53,238 bases of DNA, taken from positions 1-53,238 of the forward strand of contig NZ_FQWF01000016.1 in assembly GCF_900129585.1 (NCBI RefSeq), given 5' to 3'. Positions 26,701-35,182 of this stretch are shown here, in pieces. The DNA comes from Flavobacterium micromati. Lineage in GTDB: Bacteria > Bacteroidota > Bacteroidia > Flavobacteriales > Flavobacteriaceae. The notes beneath the pieces were generated by a model that was not told where the DNA came from, made no database searches, and saw nothing but the letters and a program-made list of their open reading frames with translations. The stretch's first letter is position 1; each line of letters begins with the position of its first letter. Position numbers and translations under genes: made by a program.

Positions 26701-27743
26701 AGCTGTCCAAAACTTAATCGCGAATGATCATAAGCATCATAAAGTTCTGATTTTCTTATTTTCAAATAATCGGTAAACGATAGTTTAGCGTTTAGTTTAC
26801 TTCTTAAAGGAAGCAAATTAGCACAATGTCCAATCAAATGATTCATTCCTGTTACTGGTTGTCCCGCAGAAGGAAGTCCAATTACTAAATCATCTTGACC
26901 TGTTAACTGATATATTAAAACTTCAAAACAAGTTAGCAAGGTTGTAACTAAACTTGATCCATTATTTAAACCAATCTGTTTGAGATTTGACAATAATTCA
27001 AAATCCGTTGCAAAATCAAGACGATGACCTTTAAAAGTTCTAAGTGCTGGTCTGGGATTATCAGTAGGTAAATTTACAATAGGTATTGAATTTTCATAAA
27101 TGGAAGACCAGAACTTTTCAGTTGCTTTATTCTCGTCACTCACACCATATAATTTTTCTTCATTGGCATAGATGCTAAATGGAATAGGTGCTGGTAAGTT
27201 AGGTATTGTATTTTGAACACAAGCAGAATAAATACTTCCTAAATCTTGAAGCATTATTCCAATAGACCAACCATCACAAATAATATGATGTGCTGTAATA
27301 ACCAGACTATGCCGATTATTAGAAAGCGTAATTAAACCCACTTTGATTAATGGTCCCTTATTGAGGTCAAACAAAAAATGCGCATCGTCATCGATATACT
27401 TTTCTAACGCTTTTGTTTGGTCGAGTTGCTCTAAAGAACTTATATCTATGTCACTAAGTTCTACTGTTAATTGTTTGCAAATAGAAATATAAACGCCATC
27501 GGTGCTAAAAGTAGCACGAAGTGCTTCATGTCTTTCAATTAATAATTGTACAGCTTGATTCATAGCCAGTGAATCCAGCAAACCTATGAAATCTAATGTA
27601 ATAGATTCATTATAGGATCTTGACCCATCTTTTCCGCCTAAATAACAAGCGGTCCAAATCTCAGATTGCGCTATCGTAGTAAATACAACACTTTCTATTT
27701 CAGGGCCTGCAAAAGGATCAAATTTATTATTTAAATTTAGCAT
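23760..27743 (-). CDS. NRPS module P4: C-A-T-TE
   Basis: This is a 1327-residue module with the same build as P5 and P2. C domain: HHIICDG at 152-158. A domain: TSGSTGKPKG near 620, IYGPTE near 757, GRIDQQVKVRGYRIELGE, and the catalytic Lys in NGKIDKK. T domain: FFEMGGHS, Ser1008. TE domain: GFSFGG, Ser1137; Asp in ALDTYLD; His1298 in GDHLNIV. The A-domain pocket reads D-A-M-W-L-G-I-V-C-K, identical to P3 and P2, so the same (probably hydrophobic) amino acid is likely; identity is uncertain. The gap from P3 is 101 bases and to P5 134 bases, on the same strand. It is the natural partner of P3, the next gene upstream. Parts of its A domain are nearly identical in DNA to P3. Confidence 0.92.
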   Translation of the reverse strand: MLNLNNKFDPFAGPEIESVVFTTIAQSEIWTACYLGGKDGSRSYNESITLDFIGLLDSLAMNQAVQLLIERHEALRATFSTDGVYISICKQLTVELSDIDISSLEQLDQTKALEKYIDDDAHFLFDLNKGPLIKVGLITLSNNRHSLVITAHHIICDGWSIGIMLQDLGSIYSACVQNTIPNLPAPIPFSIYANEEKLYGVSDENKATEKFWSSIYENSIPIVNLPTDNPRPALRTFKGHRLDFATDFELLSNLKQIGLNNGSSLVTTLLTCFEVLIYQLTGQDDLVIGLPSAGQPVTGMNHLIGHCANLLPLRSKLNAKLSFTDYLKIRKSELYDAYDHSRLSFGQLLQKLNVARDPSRIPLVPIAFNIDLGMTDGVHFSNLKFNLKSNPKAFEAFEIFLNVSGTEQSLVFEWSFNENLFEVETVKKMMVSFENIIQKIVEEPSQTLGQLTSRDFTKQYIEPNAIKSNYPKSTLHELFAERVAISPDAIALEHNDQKLSYAELGKMINQIANYLWSQGLRPGQVVAVSLDRSPELIACLFAVLQCGASYVPIDTLYPDARVDLTIEDSNASFYIGLNLKTNFSTKVISLSIAEILKAIIHLSAEPINQRIAAESRAYIIYTSGSTGKPKGVQVAHCNVINLLYSMAAAPGINAKDKVFATTTISFDAMVMEIYLPLLFGACVVLVDENIRLNGKLLLEKASSDNITVIWGTPSIWQILIDTGWEKPLNIKALIGGELVPKPLAQKLLSLCSELWNIYGPTETTVCSSLTQINSTDDPLTIGKPVANTQIYLLDTKGIPVAQGEIGEIAIAGDGVSLGYLNRPELNEERFISNPFQNGSSGKMYLSGDLGKLLPNGHIQCLGRIDQQVKVRGYRIELGEIEHALIKLQSIKSAVVLAKDDILIAFIVVEKKDNDELKMVQSWRDELSSQLPYFMVPNVFHILANMPTTVNGKIDKKILLDFKSISENKKERTAPRTEEEKLVASIWEENLNLEDIDIFHNFFEMGGHSLKAVKVMFELEKRTGKKIPLSSLFEHSTVEKFAKLLLANNEIIHDFLVPIKPNGTKNPLFMVHGGGLNILNFATVIHNFDADQPVYGFQGIGPNGFDNWFESIEEMAARYIDSIIKINPKGPYALAGFSFGGIVAFEMARQLRQKGQVVSIIAALDTYLDSSYFYASYSQKKIIRYKDITRRRLTFLKEILTSWKALKLRSNAKREYILKKYFGFKDIMTEQEAVAFTKYIETSAMVNKIVDRYHLIPQDFEVELFRAKDDQNYNSDPDHLGWKKAALKGVNIHFIPGDHLNIVSPPNDKILARLLQDLLDKRHHHLQY

Positions 27744-27844
27744 AGCGTTTGATTTTTTTTATGTAAAATGGCTATCACACTCAAATTATTTTTTTTAAAA
27801 GGCACTTTTATCATACGATGTTGAATTTTTAGGAAATAAAAAAG

Positions 27845-30800
27845 TTACAAACTTATTTTAACGTATTCGCCAGTTTTCTTAGAATCCGCTACAAACCAAG
27901 CTGGATTACCTTCTTGATCCCTCCCTAATCTTGCACCATAAACAGGTGGTTTGCTGATTATACCATTGCAGTTTATTTCTAGGTCGTTTACGTTATTTCT
28001 TTCTGATCTGTTATTTTTAAAAAATCCTGCGGTAACCATTATCTGAAGACATTTTTTAAATGCATTGATAATTTGTGTGAGATCTTCCTCTTTATAGACT
28101 GCGGTCAAAAAGCAAGGGAAACCATCCCAAATATGAATACCGTTCTCGCGTAGTAAAGTGAACAGCAGTTCTCCGTAAAGCACATCTTCATCAAACTTAA
28201 GTCTCCACAAGGAACCAAAATGATTAATTATCATTGGCAAACCTTTTTGCCTAAATTCCAAGTTTAATTCATCAGCGAAACAACTTGTCATATCAGTAAG
28301 TCTTTGTTGCAAAGCAGGGCCTTCTTCTTTTAATTTTAATAAAGAAGCTTTAGACGCAGCTAGAGCTAAAGGATGTCTTACGAAAGTGCCAGCAAAATAA
28401 GTAACTCCCACTTCTGGAATAGAATCATCCCCAAACTGCCAATGCCCACCATCTAGAGCATCCATATATTTTTGTTTGCCAACAATGGCACCAATTGAAA
28501 GGCCGCCGCCCATTACTTTCCCGTAAGTTGCAAGATCAGCTTGAATATTAAAAAGGGCTTGAGCACCTCCAGGATGCATTCGGAAACCAGTGATAACCTC
28601 ATCAAAAATAAGTGCTATTTCAGATTTGCTTGTTAATTCTCTCAATTTATGTAAAAACTCTACTGGCTGAAATTCAGGTCTTCTACTTTGCACTGGTTCC
28701 ACAAGTACAGCTGCTAATTCATCTGCTCTTTTTGCAATTATGTTTAGACTTTCTTCTGTGCCATATTCTAAAATTAACATGTTTTGAACAGCCTCAGGCA
28801 TAATTCCTGGCGCTGCGGGAAAAGTTATCATTTTTTTTGAGCCTCGAACTAAAGCTTCATCATTTATACCGTGATAGGAACCAGAAAAGGCAACAATCAA
28901 TGATCGACCACTCACAGTTCTAGCAATACGCATAGCGCCTAAGACCGCTTCAGAGCCAGTATTGCAAAGTGCAGCTCGTTCATGATTAGTGAATTCACAA
29001 AGCAATTCACAAACTTCACCCGCTAATGGGTGTTGAGGTCCTACTTCAAATCCATTTTCAACTTGGCTGTGCAATGCTTCTTTAATAAAGTCAGGTTGAT
29101 GACCAAAAAAACAAGATCCAAATCCGTTAAGAGCGTCAATATATTCGTTGCCATCAATATCCCACAAGCGATTGCCTCTAGATTTTTCAATAACGATTGG
29201 ATATACAATTTCTTTGGTTAATGGTTTAAATCCAGAAACAACTCTTGGATCTGCCATAAAACTTCTGTTTTTTTGCGTGTAAGCTTTACTTGCAGCTGTT
29301 TTTTTTGTGTAGCTGGAAATTAAATTATCGAGAAATTCCTTTTGAGAAGAACTCATTTCTTTTGCTTGTTTTTCAATTCTTGGAGACGCGCCAAAAGGTT
29401 TTTTATGTTCTACAATTTCTTCTGGTGTTCTTAAATCATCAGTTGTGTTTTTGAGAATAATAGATGATTTTGAAACTTCATTTATTTCTTGAATTATCAC
29501 ATTATTAGGCTGAGTTATATTGTTGCCTTGAAAAAGTTCCATTTGCTTTCCTAAGAGCTGAAGCTGTTGCGCTATCAATCCTAAAGTATTATTGTTATGA
29601 CCGTTCAATGCAGGATGCACTGCGTTTTGCACAGGAAACGAAGTCGCAATTGAGTTGGAAACAGTTTCCGCTGGATTATTGTTACTGAACTCTTCTTTTG
29701 GAAGATTTTGATCAAGGTAATCCGCTAAAAGTGAAGGAGAACTAAATTCTTCATTAAGTTGTCGGAAGGTAATTGGAATTTTAAAATCTTTCTTTAAACT
29801 AATTGCAAGCTGAGTAAGCGATAAAGAATCTAATCCAAGATCTAGAAAACTTTGAGAAAAAGCATCAGCTGGGAAATCTATACCTGAAGTTTGATTAACA
29901 ATTGAAGAAATTTTGTTAAGAATAGTAGTTTTTCTCATGGGTTTATTTTCATTTAGATTGCTAATTGAATTTTGTTCTTCTTTTATTATCGGGCTTGACT
30001 TTTGTTCTGGACAATTTGGTGGATCGATCCAACAAAGTTTGCGATCGAAAACATAACTTGGCAATTCTATTTTTTGCCTTATTTGCTTTTTATAAAAAGC
30101 ATCCCAATCAGGCTCTATTCCTTTAAGCCATAATTCGCCTAACGAATTAAGTATTGTAGCATATTCATTGTCCTGTTCTTTAAATTGCATTAAACTTGCA
30201 AATGCAGGAATTACTTTTCCAGCTCCTTGTTGTTTTGTCAAAGTAATTAAAGTTTGACCTGGCCCCATTTCTAAAAATATAGGGTTATCTAGTTCTAGAA
30301 GTGATGCTGCGGCAGCTGCAAATTTTACCGTATTTCGTAAATGGTCCGACCAGTATTTTGAACTACTAGCTTCATCATCGGTAAGTTTTAATCCTGTAAC
30401 CGACGAGATGATTGGCAAATTAGGCTTACTAAGAGTTATTTTTTTTACTTCTGCTTCGAATAATTCTAAAATAGGATTCATCATAGCGGAATGAAACGCA
30501 TGGCTGGTTAATAATAACTTATTTGCAATTTCCAAAACGTCTAGCGATGCAGCAAATTCTTTTACTATATGATTTTCACCTGCTACAACGCATAATAAAT
30601 TTGAATTTATTGCTGCTATAGAAAGTGTATCTGGAATAATATTTTTTAATTTATCTTCGGTAAGCCTTACCGATAGCATACTTCCCTCTGGAAGTTGACT
30701 TACCAACCGACCTCTAATCGCAATTAAATGTAAAGCATCTTTTAAAGTAAATATTCCTGCGAGATGCGCTGCAACAAATTCGCCTATACTGTGCCCACAT

Positions 30801-33800
30801 AATTTGGTAGGCTTGATTCCCCAACTTAACCATAGTTGAGATAAGGCATATTCAGTTACAAATAAAGCGGGCTGTGTGAATTGAGTATCTTTCAATTTAG
30901 CCTCTGTTTCTGCAGTGACCATTTCAGGATACAATATTTCAAGTATGTCTAATTTAAATTGGTCAAGTAAAATCTTGGCACATTGATCTACTGCCTCTCT
31001 GTAAACAGGCTCATTTTTATACAAATTCAAACCCATTTGCGAAAATTGAGATCCTTGACCAGGGAAAAGAAAAATAAGTTCGTTAGGTGCTATTGTCAAA
31101 TGTGCATTTTTTACATTTTTCTTTTCTTTTGAAAGTAAATCTTGGCTAGCTTCAAAACAATTACTTGATAAAAGAAAACTTCTGTGTACAAAACTGTCGC
31201 GAGTTTTATTTAAGGAGTGCGAAACATCAGCTAATGTTAAATCAAGATTGGAATTAAGAAAATCCCCTAATTTAGTTTTAAAACCGTCTAAGCTGTTTTC
31301 TGATTTGGCAGACCACATTAATAATTGAAGTGGACGGCTTTTACCTGATATTTGTTGCTCTGCAGCATATTCTTCTACTATAACATGCACATTCGTACCT
31401 CCAACACCGAAGGAACTAACTCCAGCTCTTAAGGGCTCAATTGAATCCCACTTCATTAATTTTGAATTTACGTAAAACGGACTACTATCAAAATCGATTA
31501 TTGGATTAGCTTTTTCAAATCCTAATGAAGGAGGTATCAACTTGTGATTCATAGCTAAGATTGTTTTGATCAATCCGGCCACTCCAGCGGCAGCAGTGAG
31601 ATGCCCCATGTTACTTTTTATAGATCCAATTGCACAGAAACCATTTTTTGGCTGAGCGCCAAAAGCCATTTTCAGTCCTTCAATTTCAATAGGATCTCCA
31701 AGTGGCGTTGCGGTTCCGTGAGTTTCAATATAACTAATAGAATTAGGTTCAATTTGAGCATCTTGAATTGCTTTAGTAATAGCAATAGCTTGACCTTCTG
31801 TACTTGGCGCTGTAAAACTGCCTTTGCTTCCGCCATCATTTGTAACTCCTATTCCTTTTATAAGACCATATATTTTATCTCCATCTTTTTGCGCAGCTTC
31901 TAAATTTTTTAAAAGTACAACTCCAGCACCGTCACTAAACACAGTTCCCTTCCCTAATGAATCAAAAGAGCGGCAATGTCCGTCAGAACTTAACATAGAG
32001 CCTTCCTGATACAGATGTCCACTAAAAATAGGTGAAGTTACACTAGAGCCTCCAGCAATTGCAATGTCGCAATGGCCATTTCTTATAGATTCTACAGCTT
32101 CTGCAATAGCTAGGAGCGAAGTAGAGCAAGCAGAATAAATACTCACTGCTGGACCTTTTAAGTTTAAATGGTAAGCAGTTCTGGATGCTATATAATCTTT
32201 TTCATTGACTGTTTCTGCTTGAAGATATCCAACACTATCTAGCACTGCTGTATTAGGCAATATGTTTTTTTTATAATAAGTATTTGTTCCAACACCCGCA
32301 TAAACACCTACACTTCTTTTGTAATGTTTAGGTAAGTAACCAGTTTGCTCCAGAACTTCCCACGCAATTTCTAAAAATAGTCGTATTTGTGGATCCATTA
32401 CTTCAGCTAGTTTGGAGTTTATTCCAAAAAATGATGCATCAAATGTATTTGCGGAAGCTATAATGCCGCGGGCTCCAACGTAAAGCGGGTCATTTCGCAA
32501 CGAATCTGGAATGCTTTCATCGAGCTCTTCCTTTTTAAAAAAACTAATAGTTTCTTTACCTTCTTGTAAAACAGTCCATAATTCATTTATTGTTTCTGCT
32601 CCAGGAAACCTGCCTGACATACCAATAATGGCTACATCGGCCGATTGTTTATTTATTTTCGCTTTTGAAAAATGAGACAAACTTGCTTTTTCTTGCATTT
32701 CTAGAAATTTACCAAGTATTGAGATCGTTGGGTATTGATACAAATTAGTAACCGATACATTTAAGTCGAGTCGTTTTCTAAGTAATGCAACAACTCGCTG
32801 GGTTAATAAAGATGTTCCACCCATCTCAAAAAAGTTATCATCGACTCCAATTATGGGAATCTGCAGTTGTTCACTCCAAATTTTTACGATTTGTTTTTCA
32901 ATTTTCGTAGTTGCTTCTTTTAAAAGCGGTGCCGATTCTGGTCGAACATATTCTGGACGTGGTAAATTATTTTTATCGATTTTTCCGTTGGTTGTTATTG
33001 GAAAATCATTGACCCACATAATAAACGATGGTACCATAAATTCAGGCAGAAGTTTTTCAAGTTTTTGCCGAATGCTGTTTGTATCTTTTATAGTTCCATC
33101 AGCTTGTAAATAGGCAACCAAGTTAGGTTCTCCGCCTATGTGATTACTCACTAAAACTGTTGCTCTTTTTATTTCAGGCAAATTATTTATTACAGTCTCA
33201 ATTTCTCCTAATTCTATTCGATGTCCTCTAACCTTAACTTGTTGATCAATCCTACCCAAACAGAGCAGATTTCCATCAGGTAACAACTTCCCTAAATCTC
33301 CTGACATATACATTTTACTATCTAATTCATTCTGAAATGGATTAGGAATAAATCGTTCTTCATTAAGCTCAGGTCGATTGAGATAACCCAAGGATACGCC
33401 GTCTCCCGCAATTGCTATTTCTCCAACTTCACCCTCGGCAACTTGCATTCCTAGAGAGTCTAACAAATGAATTTGAGTATTAGCTATTGGTTTTCCGATA
33501 GTTATTGGGTCATCCGTAATTTTAATTTGTGTGAGTAACGAGCAAACTGTAGTTTCTGTGGGTCCATAAATATTCCATAATTCATTGCAGAGCGAAAGTA
33601 ATTTTTGTGCTAAAATTTTTGGTACAGGTTCACCACCAATTAGCGCTTTAATATTTAAAGATTTTTCCCAACCTGAATCGACAAGAATTTGCCAAATGCT
33701 AGGAGTTCCCCACATTACTGTTATATTGTCGGAGATAGCTTTTTCAAGTAAAAGTTTTCCATCTCTGCGAGTATCTTCGTCAACAAGTACTATGCAAGCT

Positions 33801-34489
33801 CCAAAAAGTAGCGGTAGGTAAATTTCCATCACCATGGCATCAAATGAAATAGTTGTAACCGCAAATATTTTATCTTCTGCACAAATTCGAGGAGCTAAAG
33901 CCATAGAATAAAGTAGATTAATTACCGTACAGTGAGCAACTTGCACTCCTTTTGGTATTCCAGTAGATCCAGATGTATAAATAATATAAGCGGGGGAATC
34001 TGATGGAATATTCAGTTTTAAAGATTCTGTAGATAAATACGTGACAGCATTTAAAATTTCATCAACAGAAACCAAAATTACTTTTGTAGTAAAGTTTTTT
34101 TTTGAGTTTAAACCAATGTAAAATGCAGCATTTGAATCCTCAATCGTCAGATCGACTCTGGCGTCAGGATACAAAGTATCAATTGGAACGTACGAGGCAC
34201 CACATTGTAAAACTGCAAAAAGGCAAGCAATTAATTCAGGTGATCGATCTAGTGAAACAACTACAACCTGTTCAGGTCTCAAGCCCTGAGACCAAAGATA
34301 ATTGGCTATTTGATTGATCATTTTTCCTAATCCATCATAAGAAAGTTTTTGATCCTTGAATTCAAGAGCAATTGCATTTGGACACACAGCAACTCTTTGC
34401 GCAAAAAGCTCGTGTAAAGTACTTTTTGGATACTGCATTTTTTGTCCAATCATTGGATTGTCTAAACTATTGTTTTTATGTCTTTCCAT
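27845..34489 (-). CDS. Hybrid NRPS-PKS P3: A-T-KS-AT-ACP-aminotransferase
   Basis: This 2214-residue megasynthase has no condensation domain, so it starts a chain. A domain: about 15-520, pocket D-A-M-W-L-G-I-V-C-K. T domain: Ser560 in MGGTS. Ketosynthase: about 615-1040, Cys788 (SACSTSL), His924 (HGTATPLGD), His963 (NMGH). Acyltransferase: about 1135-1420, Ser1234 (GHSIGE) and HAFH at 1330-1333, the malonyl-CoA-type motif. ACP: LGLDSL, Ser1555. Class III, PLP-dependent aminotransferase: about 1750-2165, with NTGSEA, DEVITGFR and Lys1991 (YGKVMGGG). A C-terminal tail has GARLGRDQEGNPAWF. It should load an amino acid, add a C2 unit and aminate the 3-keto group, giving a 3,4-diaminoacyl chain. 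Similar KS-AT-ACP-AMT blocks occur in mycosubtilin and microcystin synthases. No KR or DH is present. A transaminase step on the ACP-bound chain is inferred. Confidence 0.93.
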   Translation of the reverse strand: MERHKNNSLDNPMIGQKMQYPKSTLHELFAQRVAVCPNAIALEFKDQKLSYDGLGKMINQIANYLWSQGLRPEQVVVVSLDRSPELIACLFAVLQCGASYVPIDTLYPDARVDLTIEDSNAAFYIGLNSKKNFTTKVILVSVDEILNAVTYLSTESLKLNIPSDSPAYIIYTSGSTGIPKGVQVAHCTVINLLYSMALAPRICAEDKIFAVTTISFDAMVMEIYLPLLFGACIVLVDEDTRRDGKLLLEKAISDNITVMWGTPSIWQILVDSGWEKSLNIKALIGGEPVPKILAQKLLSLCNELWNIYGPTETTVCSLLTQIKITDDPITIGKPIANTQIHLLDSLGMQVAEGEVGEIAIAGDGVSLGYLNRPELNEERFIPNPFQNELDSKMYMSGDLGKLLPDGNLLCLGRIDQQVKVRGHRIELGEIETVINNLPEIKRATVLVSNHIGGEPNLVAYLQADGTIKDTNSIRQKLEKLLPEFMVPSFIMWVNDFPITTNGKIDKNNLPRPEYVRPESAPLLKEATTKIEKQIVKIWSEQLQIPIIGVDDNFFEMGGTSLLTQRVVALLRKRLDLNVSVTNLYQYPTISILGKFLEMQEKASLSHFSKAKINKQSADVAIIGMSGRFPGAETINELWTVLQEGKETISFFKKEELDESIPDSLRNDPLYVGARGIIASANTFDASFFGINSKLAEVMDPQIRLFLEIAWEVLEQTGYLPKHYKRSVGVYAGVGTNTYYKKNILPNTAVLDSVGYLQAETVNEKDYIASRTAYHLNLKGPAVSIYSACSTSLLAIAEAVESIRNGHCDIAIAGGSSVTSPIFSGHLYQEGSMLSSDGHCRSFDSLGKGTVFSDGAGVVLLKNLEAAQKDGDKIYGLIKGIGVTNDGGSKGSFTAPSTEGQAIAITKAIQDAQIEPNSISYIETHGTATPLGDPIEIEGLKMAFGAQPKNGFCAIGSIKSNMGHLTAAAGVAGLIKTILAMNHKLIPPSLGFEKANPIIDFDSSPFYVNSKLMKWDSIEPLRAGVSSFGVGGTNVHVIVEEYAAEQQISGKSRPLQLLMWSAKSENSLDGFKTKLGDFLNSNLDLTLADVSHSLNKTRDSFVHRSFLLSSNCFEASQDLLSKEKKNVKNAHLTIAPNELIFLFPGQGSQFSQMGLNLYKNEPVYREAVDQCAKILLDQFKLDILEILYPEMVTAETEAKLKDTQFTQPALFVTEYALSQLWLSWGIKPTKLCGHSIGEFVAAHLAGIFTLKDALHLIAIRGRLVSQLPEGSMLSVRLTEDKLKNIIPDTLSIAAINSNLLCVVAGENHIVKEFAASLDVLEIANKLLLTSHAFHSAMMNPILELFEAEVKKITLSKPNLPIISSVTGLKLTDDEASSSKYWSDHLRNTVKFAAAAASLLELDNPIFLEMGPGQTLITLTKQQGAGKVIPAFASLMQFKEQDNEYATILNSLGELWLKGIEPDWDAFYKKQIRQKIELPSYVFDRKLCWIDPPNCPEQKSSPIIKEEQNSISNLNENKPMRKTTILNKISSIVNQTSGIDFPADAFSQSFLDLGLDSLSLTQLAISLKKDFKIPITFRQLNEEFSSPSLLADYLDQNLPKEEFSNNNPAETVSNSIATSFPVQNAVHPALNGHNNNTLGLIAQQLQLLGKQMELFQGNNITQPNNVIIQEINEVSKSSIILKNTTDDLRTPEEIVEHKKPFGASPRIEKQAKEMSSSQKEFLDNLISSYTKKTAASKAYTQKNRSFMADPRVVSGFKPLTKEIVYPIVIEKSRGNRLWDIDGNEYIDALNGFGSCFFGHQPDFIKEALHSQVENGFEVGPQHPLAGEVCELLCEFTNHERAALCNTGSEAVLGAMRIARTVSGRSLIVAFSGSYHGINDEALVRGSKKMITFPAAPGIMPEAVQNMLILEYGTEESLNIIAKRADELAAVLVEPVQSRRPEFQPVEFLHKLRELTSKSEIALIFDEVITGFRMHPGGAQALFNIQADLATYGKVMGGGLSIGAIVGKQKYMDALDGGHWQFGDDSIPEVGVTYFAGTFVRHPLALAASKASLLKLKEEGPALQQRLTDMTSCFADELNLEFRQKGLPMIINHFGSLWRLKFDEDVLYGELLFTLLRENGIHIWDGFPCFLTAVYKEEDLTQIINAFKKCLQIMVTAGFFKNNRSERNNVNDLEINCNGIISKPPVYGARLGRDQEGNPAWFVADSKKTGEYVKISL

Positions 34490-34530
34490 TTTAATTATAT
34501 TAAAAATTAAGAAGAATCAAATAATACATT

Positions 34531-34538
34531 CAAAACTA
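34531..34538 (-). promoter_or_regulatory. Candidate promoter -7 box for P3
   Basis: The minus strand reads TAGTTTTG, which fits TAnnTTTG, 41 bases before the P3 start. A nearby TTG is too close (10 bases) to be a standard -33 box, so this is weak. Confidence 0.3.
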
Positions 34539-35023
34539 AATCCAAAGACAATGTTGCGAAATAAATTCGCATTATTTTTTATTTAATATGGAAGTTTTGG
34601 GAAGATTTAAAATTAATTTGGCACCTCACTTTGATTTTCAATTGAATTATTTTGATATGTTAATTTTAAATAATTTATACAAAATAAGGAAAAAGTTTGA
34701 GTTATTAGTTACATTTTCTGTATAATACTAATATTAACGATGAATAGCCTATTTTAATGTAGATACGATAATTTTATTAAAAATGAACAGAGAATTTTAA
34801 TAGTTTAATATTTTTAACAGCACTTTTACATCTAATTATTAAATTTTTTAACAGAAGAAAATCATTTTTATATACCCTTTTGTGTTCTTAAAATTTAGAT
34901 GTATTGATTTTTCGAGATAATTTGGTTCGTAGAAGCAATAAACTAAAAATGAATTGTATAAACCATAAGCGAAACAATAGCTTCCTGATTATTTTAAGAA
35001 TGATATTTTATTATATTGTATTT

Positions 35024-35053
35024 GCTTTTAAAGTCGGCAACGGACTTAAAAGC
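35024..35053. repeat. Stem-loop between P2 and P3
   Basis: GCTTTTAAAGTC (35024-35035) pairs with GACTTAAAAGC (35043-35053) with one bulged base and a 7-base loop. It lies about 130 bases downstream of the P2 stop on the minus strand. No T-run follows on that strand, so it is not a standard terminator; it may slow or protect the transcript end. Confidence 0.5.
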
Positions 35054-35182
35054 ACAAAATTCTCGGCGAATAAAATACTAATTTGGATAATTAGTTTTGA
35101 ATAATTGTGGTCAAACAATTAGTGGTTTCATCAATCTTAGTTTGCAATGATTTTATTCTGATAGTTTTAAGAATATTTTACT

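Larger units (their letters stand above)
34490..35182. other. Intra-cluster spacer, probable start of a second transcript
   Basis: This 693-base gap is far longer than the other gaps in the cluster (60-134 bases). No gene on either strand looks real; two short plus-strand frames at 34904 and 35107 have no recognisable features. A stem-loop and a candidate promoter are annotated within it. It divides the cluster into P1-P2 and P3-P4-P5-transferase. Confidence 0.55.
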
